Shown here: positions 11,422-22,087 of the stretch, piece by piece | Numbering within the stretch: the first letter of the stretch is position 1 | Layout: every line of letters begins with the position of its first letter | NCBI GenBank assembly: GCA_037447605.1 | Contig: CM074822.1 | Span: 961,973 to 985,189 of the forward strand | Length of the DNA: 23,217 nt | Origin: Zygnema circumcarinatum | Lineage: Eukaryota > Streptophyta > Zygnematophyceae > Zygnematales > Zygnemataceae | Direction of reading: 5' to 3' | Notes under the pieces: generated by a model | What the model was told of the DNA's origin: nothing | Database searches by the model: none | What the model saw: only the letters and a program-made list of their open reading frames with translations | Translations under genes and position numbers: made by a program

Positions 11422-11502
11422 GTTGGTTCCTCGTGGTTCCCATGTTGTTGTTGTTGTCCATGTACCTTTCATGGCATCATGAGACCAATGCCATCTATTC
11501 TT
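11422..11502 (+). repeat. Partial relative of the 1848-2063 hairpin element
   Basis: Blocks TTCCTCGTGGTTCC, CATGTAC, ATGGC(A/C)TC and CAATGCCAT occur in the same order and spacing as in the left arm of the element at 1848-1934. I found no convincing matching right arm downstream, although a GGTCATGGCATTCAAGTG segment at about 11613-11630 could be an eroded remnant. Confidence 0.6.
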
Positions 11503-12860
11503 GTTTTACTTTTCACCCTGGTTCGGTGGGTGGCGAGGGGCTTTTCAAGACCATTTCTCCCCTTGTCAGTGACGTGTAGGGACCATGGGGGGTTGCAAGG
11601 TCGTAGGTCGTAGGTCATGGCATTCAAGTGCGTGTTCCACAACGGGGCGATCAGTAGTATGGTAGCACTAGAGTGTGTGGCAGCGGAAGTGTTCACATGG
11701 GATGGGCTGAACGAGGCTCTTCAGTTTTGTTATACTAGATCTAGTGACATTTAAACTTTATCAATGCCACACCATTCCATTTAAACTTGCTAGTTTCAGT
11801 TATGATGTAAGCATAAGGGTAGAAAGCTCCGCGTCAGGTTCCAACTAGTGGTTCAACGACTTGAAGAAAGCTGAACCATGAGAACGCACCCTTGCTTAAC
11901 ACGGAGATCAAGAGAGATGGAGAATGACGAAAGGAGGATCCACTCGGAAAGGTCACTTACAAACTCCGATACAAAGTTTAATAACCAACTTCAACTTCTT
12001 GTTGAACTTCAACCATCCGCAAGTGCGAGATTTAAATTAGTAGAGTTGGACCACCCCAGCAAAGTTGAAAGAAGTTGATGAAATACCAACCGTGAAAGCG
12101 TAAATCATCTCTGAACCCTAATTTTTGTTAGCGATATTAAAGGTTTTTGGGGGTTTAAGGGTTTATTTATTATTTTTTTCAGGGTTTCGGGTTTTTGGGT
12201 CGAGGGTTGGAGTTCTTGAGTTGAAGGTTTAGGCTTGAGAGTTGACGCTTTGCCGGTGCCGGCAAGTTGTGCCGCCGACAGCCAGCCTGCCGGCGATATG
12301 GAGATATAGCGATACGACGACATGTCGATATGTCCACCACGCTTTCGTACAACGCGCCAGCAAACGGCAGTTACAGTAGTGCCACGTAGCTCCACAAAAC
12401 GACAAGGCCATTCAAGTGCCGAGTCAGCCGACTGGGCCCGTGCAAAAAGCGACAAAAAACTATGAATGTCAGGCCGGTGGCCACGGGCTACAGTGTACGA
12501 ATGCATCCGGCGGATCGATATGAACATGAGTAGTAATGGCTCCCGATTGGCAGGTTGCAGGAGCAGACCTGGCAAGACTTTAACGTTTTTGTCTTCTATC
12601 TACCTTTTCTGTCTCTTCCACAAAACGGGCGTGCGCGGTGCCCCGTCAGCGGCCGTTGAGGCGGACCAGACTTGCAGATTGTTTCCTTCAGTAGTATAAA
12701 GTCTTTTTATAAAATAAGTACTCTTTTGATGGGTAATCAACACATATTGAGTACTTGTTTTTCGTATGTGATTTACAAACAGAAAATTCTGAAGTTTTTT
12801 CTTCTAAGTTGGACATGTACTTAAAATTTACTAAACTTTTCCTTTCAGAAAGAGAAAAGA
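11503..12860. other. Divergent intergenic region, no gene seen
   Basis: Mixed AT-rich DNA between the DJC76-like and giant-protein genes, which are transcribed away from each other. It contains a degenerate telomere-like patch at 12142-12208. A TTTTCCTTTCAG sequence ending at 12848 resembles a splice acceptor and could mark a 5' UTR intron of the plus-strand gene. The small open frames here have no supporting features. Confidence 0.45.
12142..12208 (+). repeat. Degenerate telomere-like (TTTAGGG-type) patch
   Basis: Contains GGGTTTAAGGGTTTA, AGGGTTTCGGG and TTTTTGGG units resembling an eroded plant telomere repeat; a separate AACCCTAA (telo-box type) sits nearby at about 12115. No run of perfect repeats is present, so this may be chance G/T-rich sequence. 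Confidence 0.3.
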
Positions 12861-12980
12861 ATGGCGTACCGTAATGGCCGGTCAGTTTCGGAAAATAAAG
12901 TTCCGTCAGTACCGTACATGTCATTTGGCATGCCATGCCGGCATACCAAACGAGCATGGCATGGGTCAACGAGGGCAAGC

Positions 12981-13022
12981 CATGCCATGCCATTCCATGC
13001 CATGGCATGGCATGGCATGGCC
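12981..13022. repeat. CCATG/CATGG palindromic pentamer array in the 5' leader
   Basis: A run of GCCAT-type pentamers followed directly by GGCAT-type pentamers, which makes a perfect or near-perfect inverted repeat (core CCATGCCATGGCATGG). It ends about 40 nt before the chosen start codon of the giant-protein gene, so its transcript could form a strong stem. It also contains several upstream ATGs. Confidence 0.85.
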
Positions 13023-13062
13023 ATCGCCCCGGGCCCTTTCTGCCAGCTTTCCCGAGGCCGCC

Positions 13063-16000
13063 ATGACGGCTTTCGCCCCTTCCGCTGCCTCATCTCCTCC
13101 GCCGTCTGCCACAGCCTCTGCTGCTACCGCCGCTGCGTTGGCTGCTGCTTCTGCTGCTGATGCCGCCATTGCTGGTGGTGGTGGTGGTGGAGGAGGAGGA
13201 GGAGGAGGAGGAGGAGGAGGGGGAGGAGGAGGAGGAGGAGGAGTAGAATCCAGCGCAGAAGCTAAGGATGGAGGAAGCACAGAAAGCAGGGAAGCGCGAG
13301 AAGTGTGGAGGTCGCAGACAGTGGGAAAGTTAAGTTCCGTCCATTTCTTGGGAAGCAATGTGAACGACGGCCGTGCGGACTCGGGAGCTGCAGGGCAGCA
13401 CGTGCGGGCCATGTCGCCGGCTTCTGCAAGCTCCGGGGAGGAGAGGGAGAGAGAGGCGCCTGCCTCTTCTAGGGGAGCTTCGCCGCAGAATGCCCCCACT
13501 CCCTGTGGAGGAGGAAGCGAAGAAAGGCGGAACCCTGCAGGAGCTCTCCGGCCTTCAGGAGGAGAAGGGAGCGACGGAGGAGGGCCTGGTAACGGTTTTG
13601 CAGCAAGAGAGAGCTCCGTTTTAGGGCGAAGCTCTCCTTCTGCATCTGCATTCAGTCAGCCATCCCTTCCTTTGGAGCTGCTCTTGCAGAGAGTGAGAGC
13701 TGCTCAGCAAAATATATATTTTTTTGGGTCTGAAAACGCTCGTCTCGGAGGTACTGCAGGCAGCAGGGAGGAAGGTGAGAGAGATGCAAGGGGAGGAGCC
13801 GGAGGCGATGTTCAGGCCATGGAAGCGACTGTTGATCGCCATATGGAGGGTTCAAATGTCAAATCCATGGAGGGTAGAAGTAAGATTAGGTCGACTATTG
13901 GGGGCTTGGAGCAACAGGTTCGAGGAAAAGAGTCCGACGACCATGAGCCGAATCCCAGCACCGTAAGCGCAGGTGGAGAGGATGCGGTATCGGAAAGTTG
14001 TAGTAGTCAGGGCATGCTGCTCCCTGATGGGACGTACGATTTCTTTGCAAAAAGCAGAAGTGTTTTTGAGCAGACCAGTCTTCAAAGCGGCATTTCCGGT
14101 CGAGGGAAATTGGAAGAATTCAAGCAGGTAGAGAAGGCAGCAGCGCGTGGAATTGGAGCGGCATCGAATGGGAGAGGTTTGTCGCCTCCCAGGGCCTCCT
14201 CTGTGGAAAATGGGCCAAGGGGACATGTGAGAAGTAGGGAAGCTTCTCCTGCTAATCACGCTCTCTTGCTCCGATCAAGTTCTGGGCCAATTACGGAAGG
14301 AGGATTCAGGTCCTCTGAAAGAGGTCAGACACAGTCTTGTGAGGTTCAGACAGACCTCTCCTTCAGCCTTGAGCCTTCAAGGATGATGGGAAAGTCGATG
14401 ACTGCAGGTATGGTGTCCATCCTTGATAGAAACTAACACGTATTACAGCGCAAGATAAACTAGCTTCTTATCATCTATTGCCGATGTTACCCATGAGTTT
14501 TTTGATGGGTTGAACAGTCAGAAGAGGAGCTTGAACTCATGCAAGTTGTTATGGAATTCGCTTTCCAGGGCACGAGCTCTCACTTCAAGCACCCTCTGCC
14601 TCGGGGCTGAGACCGGAGTCAAGGGAGTCAACGCCCCCTATGCTCGGCTCTGCATTTGCAGTAGTGCCTCCCTCCCGGAGACGGCAGCGAAGTAGTTCCC
14701 CCTCAGCATCAGAACCGGATTCACAGGTCATTCAAGAAAAGAAATCGCAGCTTGATAAGCGTTTGGAAGTGCATTCCGATGGTCTCTGGAAGCCATGGAG
14801 TAAACCTGCCTTGCCGCAGCCATCTATGGCGAATGGTCAAGCCCTAGAAAGGCTCCCTGTTGAGCAGCCATGGCAGCCGCTTTTGCAGCGACAACAACAG
14901 CTACCACATGGAGGGGAAGGGGAGCTGCAACCCTCCTTGCAGCACTCATCTGGGCTGCCTCCAACGGTAGGGCAAGGCAACCCAGGGCATTCTTCCCAGC
15001 ATTCTCAGCAGCCATGGCAGCTCTCTCTTTCTCAGCAGGGATTTCTGAACTTTCAGGTGCAGTCCTCACCTACTTCTTCTTCACCTCAGCTCACCCTAGG
15101 CGGATTTTCTGCAGCATCTGCCGCGCGTTATAGGGAAGAAGAGCTGAAGGCTGCTTTTAGCATTCAGCAGGCAATGGAAGCGAAGGCAATAGAGCAGAGC
15201 AGGGAGGCAGCACGTAGAGAGAGAGAGCAGAAGGATGCTCGGCCTTTAGAAGGAAGCGTGCTTGGAGGCAGCAGTCCTTCTAGGCAAATGGGAAGCTATA
15301 AATCCAATCTTCAGCGAACAGTAGAAGGGATGAAGGCTGCTTTGAGTGAAGCTAAGAAGGCAATGGAAGAGAGCAGGGACGCAGCACGTACAGAGAGAGA
15401 GCAGAAGGATGCTCGGCCTTTAGAAGGAAGCTTGCTTGGGGGCAGCAGTCCTTTTAGGCAAATGGGTAAATCCCAGCTTCAGGCGTTAGAAGACGAACCG
15501 ACGGCTGCTTTTAGCATGCAGCAGGGAGCTGCAGCTAAGGCAAAAGAGGATGGGAGGCAGGAAGCACGCACAGAGAGAGAGCAGAAGGATGCCGGCCCTG
15601 TAGAAGGAAGCTTTCCTGGAGGCAACAGTACATTCAGGCAAATGGGAAGTTATGAATCCCAGCTTCAGGGGTTGTCAGGGCCTATAGCCGGAGATCGCTT
15701 TCATTCCGAGAATGTTTTGGGAAGGAGGAGTATGACCGAATCGGCAGTGAGCAGTCAGATGACCGTAGGCAAGGAAACTGCCGAGGAAATGCATTCAGGG
15801 AGGGCCTATGAGAGAATGCCAGGTGGCAATGCGGAGGCTCGGCCAATAAGCTGGCAGCCAATGGCAGAAACAGGGTTCAACTGGCTGCCAGGTGGCAATT
15901 ATTCAGCCGCTGTTGGTGGGGCTCTGAACCCTTTGTCATTTGGCCGTTCTGGCAGCAACCCGGATGCTGCCATTGGGCAAGGGGGTGGAGAGGGTGTGCG

Positions 16001-19000
16001 TGCACATATGTTCCCGGAAAGCAATCTGCCACGTGGAGGAGAGGTTTTGGGGTTTTCTCCCTTCCTCCAGGGGGGGTTGAGGGTTCAGGGAGACACGGGG
16101 AGGGCTATGGGACTTAGTGCACGTGCCGAAGGGGGCGCGTTTGGGGGTGCAAATGCACCTTCTTCTGGAATGGGGTGGGCTGGAGGTTTGGCAGGAGTGG
16201 GAGGGCAAGGAGCGGGAGAAGGAGGGACAAATGAGACAGCCATGGCGGTAGGCTCGTCAGGGATGTTGATAGCCCCACAGCTCGGAGCTTATAGCCGAGC
16301 TCTTGCAGGAATTGGGTCGGAGCATGATTTTGCTTATCCAGATATTAGAGGTCCTTTAGGTGAAATTTTCGGTCCTCGTGTCTATACCCCAATTTCCAGG
16401 AGTACTTTGCTTGCGGTTTTGGCAGAGTGTTCGGCAAAAGAGAGTAGGGGAGGTGGAGAGCAGGCATTAGGGGGAGTGGGGTCTGGCAGAGCCCCTGCAG
16501 TTAGTACCACTCCCTCTCCAAGGTGGGCAGAAGCGGGAGGGAGTGGAGGGGAGGAGGGAGGTGGGAGGGAGGGACGGGCAGGGGGACGGTTTGGACTCGG
16601 CTCCCCATTTGGATTTTTTGGAGGGGGGGAGGCCTCAAGGATGCTGTCCACTATGAATGCAACGGGGTCGGATGCAAACCCTCAGTTTATGCAAGCTGGG
16701 AAACCAAATGGAAGGGGGGCAGGCTTGGAAATAGGACCACTTTCCTCATCGCAGAATGTCAGTGACAGAATGGGATCTGGTTTTCGGCTCTCGCCTAGTC
16801 CTATGGATGGTGGAGAAGGAGCTGTTTCTTTGGCTCAGGGAATGGAGCAAGGGGTGGGCCAAAATGGGGGAGTTGGTGGGAGTGGTGGAAGTGTATCTGA
16901 GAGAAGCAAAGGCCGGTCCTCTAGAAGAGCAGCCGGTGCAGGAGCAGGAAGACTCCCAAAGCCACCAAAACCGCCAAAGAATGGAGGAGGAGTTTCCAAT
17001 CATAAGGGCACTGGAAAGGCGGGAAATGGGTCGTTATCTGCACCTGGCAATTGGGGAAACGGAGCAGGAGGGGCGGCCATGGGCACCACACAAGGAGGGC
17101 AGGACGAGCAGAATCCCACCAGCGTCCAAGGGTCTGCTTTTGCGTCTAATGCCTCTGCGAAATCGGCCAATGAGGCGACGACCAGTGGCGTTGCAAACGT
17201 TGTCAGCAAGGCTGTGAATTCCGCTGCTCTGCTCTTTTGCGAAGAGAGTTTAGATGGGGCTCACCCCTCCGGAATTCGGCAGGCCAAAGGTATGAGCGAA
17301 AAGGGGCCTCAAAAGGACCCCATTCACACCTCCCCAACATCCTCTATAGGCCCTCCCACTTCGACTGGAGGAGCTGATGCAGAAAAGCCTGCTTCTGCAT
17401 CAGCTCCTCCTAGTGGTTTGCAGTCATCTGGAACTGATCTTTCATCATGGAACTTGAACGGATCTCCAGTTTCACATCCATACTCCCCTTACCAAGGAAA
17501 CGGCACCCCCCTCCCTCTGAACAGCTTTCATCGTTCGTCCGCCTCTCCTGGCCCAAGTAGCGATTCACTGTCCTCTATTCCTTGGAACTCAAACCCAGGA
17601 CATCCCAAACCTGCTCCTCCCTATCCAGCCTTAAACCCACCTGTTTCTTCTCCCACAATCACCTCCTATGCCGGTCTCCTTGTAGAAGATTCCGCCTCCC
17701 ACCCCTTCTCCAGGAAGGCTCAAGGTGGGGCTGCTCCCAACTCCGTTGAAACATCGACCTTCCAGTCCCTTCAAACATTTGTTAGAAATAAGAACCTTTG
17801 GGGGGGAAACTCCTCTCCCTCCTCCTTAGAAATAGCTTTAGCCCAGGCGGTTGCGAAAGCAACTGCTTCGCCTCAGGGGGGAGCTCTTATTGGGGGAGGG
17901 AGGCCGCCCAGCTGGCCAGCAGAAGGGTGGGGGGTTTTGCAGGCGGGAGGTAGGCTGAGCAGTCAGCAGAAAGAGAATGCTCAGGGGCTGGTCCAAGGGG
18001 GTGAGAGAGAGCAGATATGGCTTGGGAGTGGGCAGGAGAAAGAGAGTGGGGGAGAAGCTAAGGAGCAAGGGAGGGAAGTAGCCAATCTTTCTGGTGAAGG
18101 TGTTGGGGAGGACTCATCTGGGGGAGATAGAGCTTTGAAAGGGGAGGGGGAGGCAGAAAGGTGCAGCGTTGAACTTGGGTCTTTGGGAGGAGAAGAAGAA
18201 GGACTTTCAGGAAGTGGCAAGAAGGGAGGGGTATTGGATGAAAGGAAAGCTGAGTCGAGGTCTGAAGAATCTTTAGAAGGAGGGGGCTCTGCAGGACGGA
18301 TGGGTGAAGAAGGGGATGGAGGAGATGCACGTTTGGAGGAGGGAGGGAGGAGAGATTTGGAGGTAGATGGCGAAACAGACCCAGAATGCACTGGTGATAT
18401 TATAGCCTCTACTCTCATGCAGTTAGGTAATGCTGCAGCTTATGTGTCTGCTGATGGGAATACACATAAACCAGATAATACAGATAATGATTTAAGGCCA
18501 ATACCGGCTGAGGATATGAGTGTGGTAGTGGGTTGTGAAATCAACGGTGGAGATGCAGCCATTGCACCAGACTCTGAGTTGGGGTTCAATGGTAGTACTG
18601 CAATAAGCAGAGGAGAGAAATTCGAGGCTGAACAGGAAGTCGCTGCCGCCACGTATCTAGAATTAGTGAATGAAATGAGCAGAAAGAGAAAACGGAACGG
18701 AAAGAATTTACCTTTCCCTGTGGAGGAAGGTCTGAGCAGGCAGGCAGATGGGGTTGCTATGGAAGAAAGCAAGGGGGGAGTGAAGGAAGAGGAGCAGACA
18801 ACTAGTAGGAGAGGCTTACCTGAAGCCCTGGGATTGTTGGAAGCAGCTGCTGCTACTGAAGGGGGGAAGTTGGCTTCTGTGGGAGAAGCAAGAAAGGGAG
18901 CTGAAGGTTCAGCTGCTTCTACAGAATTGGCGGCAGCAGCAGCAGCAGCAGCAGCAGGAGGAGGAGGAGGAGGAGGAGGAGGAGGAGGAGGAGGAGGAGG

Positions 19001-20800
19001 AGGAGGAGGAGGAGGAGGAGGAGGAGGAGGAGGAAGGGAAGGAGGTGGAGGAGGAGCTCAGAGAGGGGCAAGAGCAGGAAGGCGAAGGCTGAGAACAAGG
19101 CCGAGGGAGAAAATGCTCTCCTTCCACCAGCAAGGTTATATGGAGGGAGGAGGGAGCAGCAAGCAGGAGGTAGGAGGAGGGAGAGGGAAAGAAGGGACGG
19201 GAGGAATGGTGGCGGCTGCTGAAGCCGAGGTCAAAAGCATGGAGCAAAAGAAGAGTCCCAGAGGTTTGAAGAGGCCTGCAATAGTAGAGCAGGTAGGGGG
19301 GGAGGAGAGGGAGCAGGAGGAGAGGGAGGAGAGTGTGTGGGAGCGGGAAGGGAGAGATCAGCCGTGGTGGAGCGAATTGATGGTGAAGGGAGGGCTATTT
19401 GGGGCTTGCTATTTGCTTAGTGTAGTACAGAAGAGGGCTGCTCTAAAGCAATCTCTCCAGAATGTGCCCCTAACGGATGAGGAGGCCGAGAAGAGGAGAC
19501 GGAATGGGGAGGTGAATGAAGAGCCCTCAGAGGAAGTTCTTCAACGGGCAGCAGAGCTGGGCAGGCAACGAAAAGAACTTCTTACCAGGTGTGATATGGT
19601 TTTAGTGTGGCTTAGTCAGAAAGTCGACAGCTACTGTACTGTTTTGTTCGAATTGAGAACATTTGCGGGTGCTCTCGTATACAGTCCTGAACACTAGAGT
19701 GTTTTATAGAGTTCTTTGAAGCGGACCACATAATATGATAATAGAGAGTGATCCCTGCGGTGATTTTTTGGGAGCACATTTTACCCAAGCTTGCTTGTAC
19801 TATGGAACACGAACAACTCATCACTTGTTGGAATTGACAGTCCTTTTTTAACATTTAACTATAACTCTTTTATACTATTTCTAATGCTGCTCCCTTGCAG
19901 AGTCTCAGCTGAAAGGGCCCATTTAGAGTATCAACTTTCGGAGCAGCTCGCTCAAGTCACAGAACGGGAATCTGCAGCAGCAGAACTCCTCTCCCCCAAT
20001 CAGCAGTCAGCAAATGCAGCGAATGGCCTACCACCCTCCACTCAAAGTAAGTCCATTCGCGAGATTCCAAGTGAAGCTCAGCCTTCACTCCCTCAGGAAG
20101 AGGGAGGCTCTCCAGTGAGCAAGCAGCATTCTGGCAGAAGCAAGAGCGGTCTTGTGGGTAGCAAAGAGAAGGAGAGGGAGGGGTTAGAGACAGAGAAGGA
20201 GGAAGAGAAAGGCCATGGGGGGTTGAGAGAGGAGAGTAAAGCTTTCGTTGAAGCTCAGCGTCCAAGGCCCGGGAGGAAGAAGAAGGTGCGGAGGCCTCGG
20301 GTGATGTCAGCAGCTGCAGTGGAAACATTGGCAAAGAGAATGCGAGAGGAGATGATGTCAAGGCAGACAGGAGAGCTCCAATGTTTGGAGAAGCTCCATA
20401 GGTGCGCTCTCTCCCTCCCCCTCCCCCTTCACCCCTCCCCCTCTTCCCCATTAGCCCTACCTCTCCCTCCTTTCCTCCCTCCCTCCCTCCCTCCCTCTTT
20501 TCTCGTCCAGTTTGACTGTTGGGTTGAGCTAATCCTAGTCACTTATAATAAAATCAGATCAAATGTTAACAATTCAATTTGTGGGTTCCTTGTATGACCC
20601 TGAACCCCGAAGCTTCTATGGATGAATTCTGAGGTCTTGATTGTTTCCTCAATTGCAGGTGGATGGCAGGGGGAGAGGGTCCCCATGCGCAGGCGGCGCA
20701 GTTGGCACTGACGGAGGTTCCGTTTGGAGAGGCGTTTTTTTCCGTTTGGCCACCGAAAGTGAGGGGCACATCATCAAAAGAAAAGGAAATGGGAGGATAA
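13063..20800 (+). CDS. Very large low-complexity protein, function not recognised (4 exons)
   Basis: Exons are 13063-14407, 14569-19588, 19901-20401 and 20659-20800, with GT-AG introns and unbroken phase (7008 nt, 2335 aa). The start at 13063 has a GCCGCCATG context; an in-frame ATG at 12874 is possible but would translate the CCATG palindrome. Visible features: Ala-rich N-terminus and a poly-Gly run (residues about 37-60); long Ser/Gly/Pro-rich disordered regions; three tandem repeats (about 637-816) sharing REQKDARPLEGS and RQMG; an acidic Gly/Glu-rich region (about 1570-1720); poly-Ala then poly-Gly (about 1900-1940) followed by a basic RGARAGRRRLRTR segment. From residue about 2050 composition becomes ordinary, with a likely coiled coil (EEVLQRAAELGRQRKELLTRVSAERAHLEYQL in pieces, about 2098-2140), a basic cluster GRKKKVRRPR (about 2245) and an aromatic C-terminal block. 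The basic clusters suggest a nuclear protein. I do not recognise a family. Confidence 0.78.
13171..13243 (+). repeat. (GGT)n-(GGA)n trinucleotide repeat coding for poly-Gly
   Basis: About 24 glycine codons, first GGT and then GGA with one GGG, in exon 1 of the giant-protein gene. It stays in frame and should be length-polymorphic. Confidence 0.95.
15132..15676 (+). repeat. Three-copy internal repeat (~170-185 bp) in exon 2
   Basis: Three in-frame units of about 61, 56 and 62 residues. Each begins with an AAFS/AALS segment, runs through a charged helix (AARTEREQKDA) and ends GSxxGGxSxxRQMG. The DNA is also similar between units, indicating duplication within the gene rather than convergence. 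Confidence 0.9.
18935..19034 (+). repeat. (GCA)n-(GGA)n trinucleotide repeat coding for poly-Ala/poly-Gly
   Basis: A run of GCA codons passes directly into about 26 GGA codons (18957-19034) in exon 2. The plus strand is purine-rich with GG doublets every three bases, which gives it G-quadruplex or triplex potential. Confidence 0.95.
20404..20508 (+). repeat. Polypyrimidine tract in intron 3 of the giant-protein gene
   Basis: CT/CCCT-rich sequence on the plus strand beginning directly after the donor at 20402 and including a (CCCT)n run at about 20473-20498. It is pyrimidine-rich on the sense strand, like the intronic tracts of the two minus-strand genes. Confidence 0.9.
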
Positions 20801-22087
20801 GATATTATGTTTGTTTAAGTGAGCGAATGAATTGATTTTTTTCATCATTATTTCTTTTGTTTTTTTTCTGAAGTCAGCTCCGCAGTGCATCTACCCTTTC
20901 GTGCGCTTCTAAATGCCATTGTTTCGTTTTTGTCGAAACGGTTTTGCTTTTCGTTTTTGCCGATCCTGTCACTTTCAGGCAATTGATTTCATATATGGCC
21001 CTTGGAGTGCGTCGTCAAATCTTCATGTTGCAACTTTTTGATCTAAAACCGTTTGAACTTTGCTGACGATGTTTTGTTTCGTTTAAGAGAAAAGACTTTT
21101 CTGATGTTTTCGAAAACATTGTTGATGTGACAATGCATGTACGGAGGGTGGGGAAGAGGGAATGGGGGAGGGGACAAGGGGGGAGGGGGGTAGTACCTGT
21201 TGAAATTTAGGTACCCGAATAAAAAAGGGGTAAACTGATTCCAAAACTTTAATGTACCAACCAAACACTGACAGAGGCACATGGTGGCTCCTCCCTTTCT
21301 ACGTTGCCAACTATTTGTACATCCCAAAATATGAAGCATGGCTCATAGGAAAATCTTGTGTGCTCGTTCCTTCCGGTCAGCCTCCAACTAGCCAACCTTA
21401 ATGTTTGCAATCTGGCAAAATTTAATAGGCTCTGACATGACACCGGAAACCGCGTCCGGTTTACATCCGCCTACAGGCACGTCTCAATTGCAGATAGTTG
21501 AAGTTTCCAAGTTGGAAAAAAAACTAGTGAACGATCAACTGCTCTGTTTAAAAAACTCAAAGACTTCGCTTCAGAGGTTTGAAAACTTTTGGCCAAGGTT
21601 TCCAACTCTGTAGATTCAACCGAAAAAAAAAGTTGAAACATGAGGTCGTTGCTTTAGTAAGAGGGTGCTCGACCTTCGATGCACTCCTACATCCCTCTAT
21701 TACATAGTAACTACAACGCCTCTCACTCCTCTCATACTCTCCCTCGTCATCCTCTCCTCCACTCACTCCTCTTCCTTTCCCCTCCCCCCTCCTCTCGCTT
21801 TTCCTCTCTTCGTTCTCCTCCACCCCCACCCTCCCCGCCCCTCCCGGGCTCCTCCACCTCCAAAAACCCAAAAACCCATTACCTTCATAACCTCACGAAC
21901 TCTTTCAAATCCCCTTGGTCTATAACCGGACGCTCATTCTGAGACGTCGGGCCGACTAAGGCTTTCTAATATTCCCCAGATCCACCCTCCCTCTCTGTGC
22001 CTCTCTCTCTCTCACTCAGTATCTTCCTACATAGCTCCCTCTTTCACACAAAACAGTCCCCAAAACACTAAAGACTTCCCCTTAACC
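20801..22087. other. Convergent intergenic region, no gene seen
   Basis: It lies between the 3' ends of the plus-strand giant-protein gene and the minus-strand partial gene, so both 3' UTRs should fall here. A G-rich run lies at about 21143-21190, and a pyrimidine-rich stretch (C/T with few purines) at about 21720-21860. Open frames over these tracts are compositional. I saw no RNA gene. Confidence 0.5.

Noticed and set aside
10768-11613. Possible repeat protein made of 18-residue units on either strand
   Set aside because: The units reflect a 54-bp tandem repeat. Both strands are open, there is no convincing start or splice context, and the region is between divergent promoters. It is kept only as a repeat feature and finding.
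14522-14602. Alternative exon in the giant gene starting at 14522, reading EEELELMQVVMEFAFQG
   Set aside because: It joins exon 1 in phase but runs into a TGA after about 30 codons with no good donor before it. The acceptor at 14567-14568 joins exon 1 directly to the 5-kb open frame.
19589-19697. C-terminus of the giant protein at the TAG at 19695-19697
   Set aside because: This would require reading through a good CAG|GTGTGA donor. Splicing to 19901 continues in phase into a coiled-coil exon, so the intron model is preferred.
20801-22087. A hidden gene in the convergent intergenic region
   Set aside because: Open frames there are short, compositional (C/T or G-rich tracts) and show neither splice-linked continuity nor family motifs.
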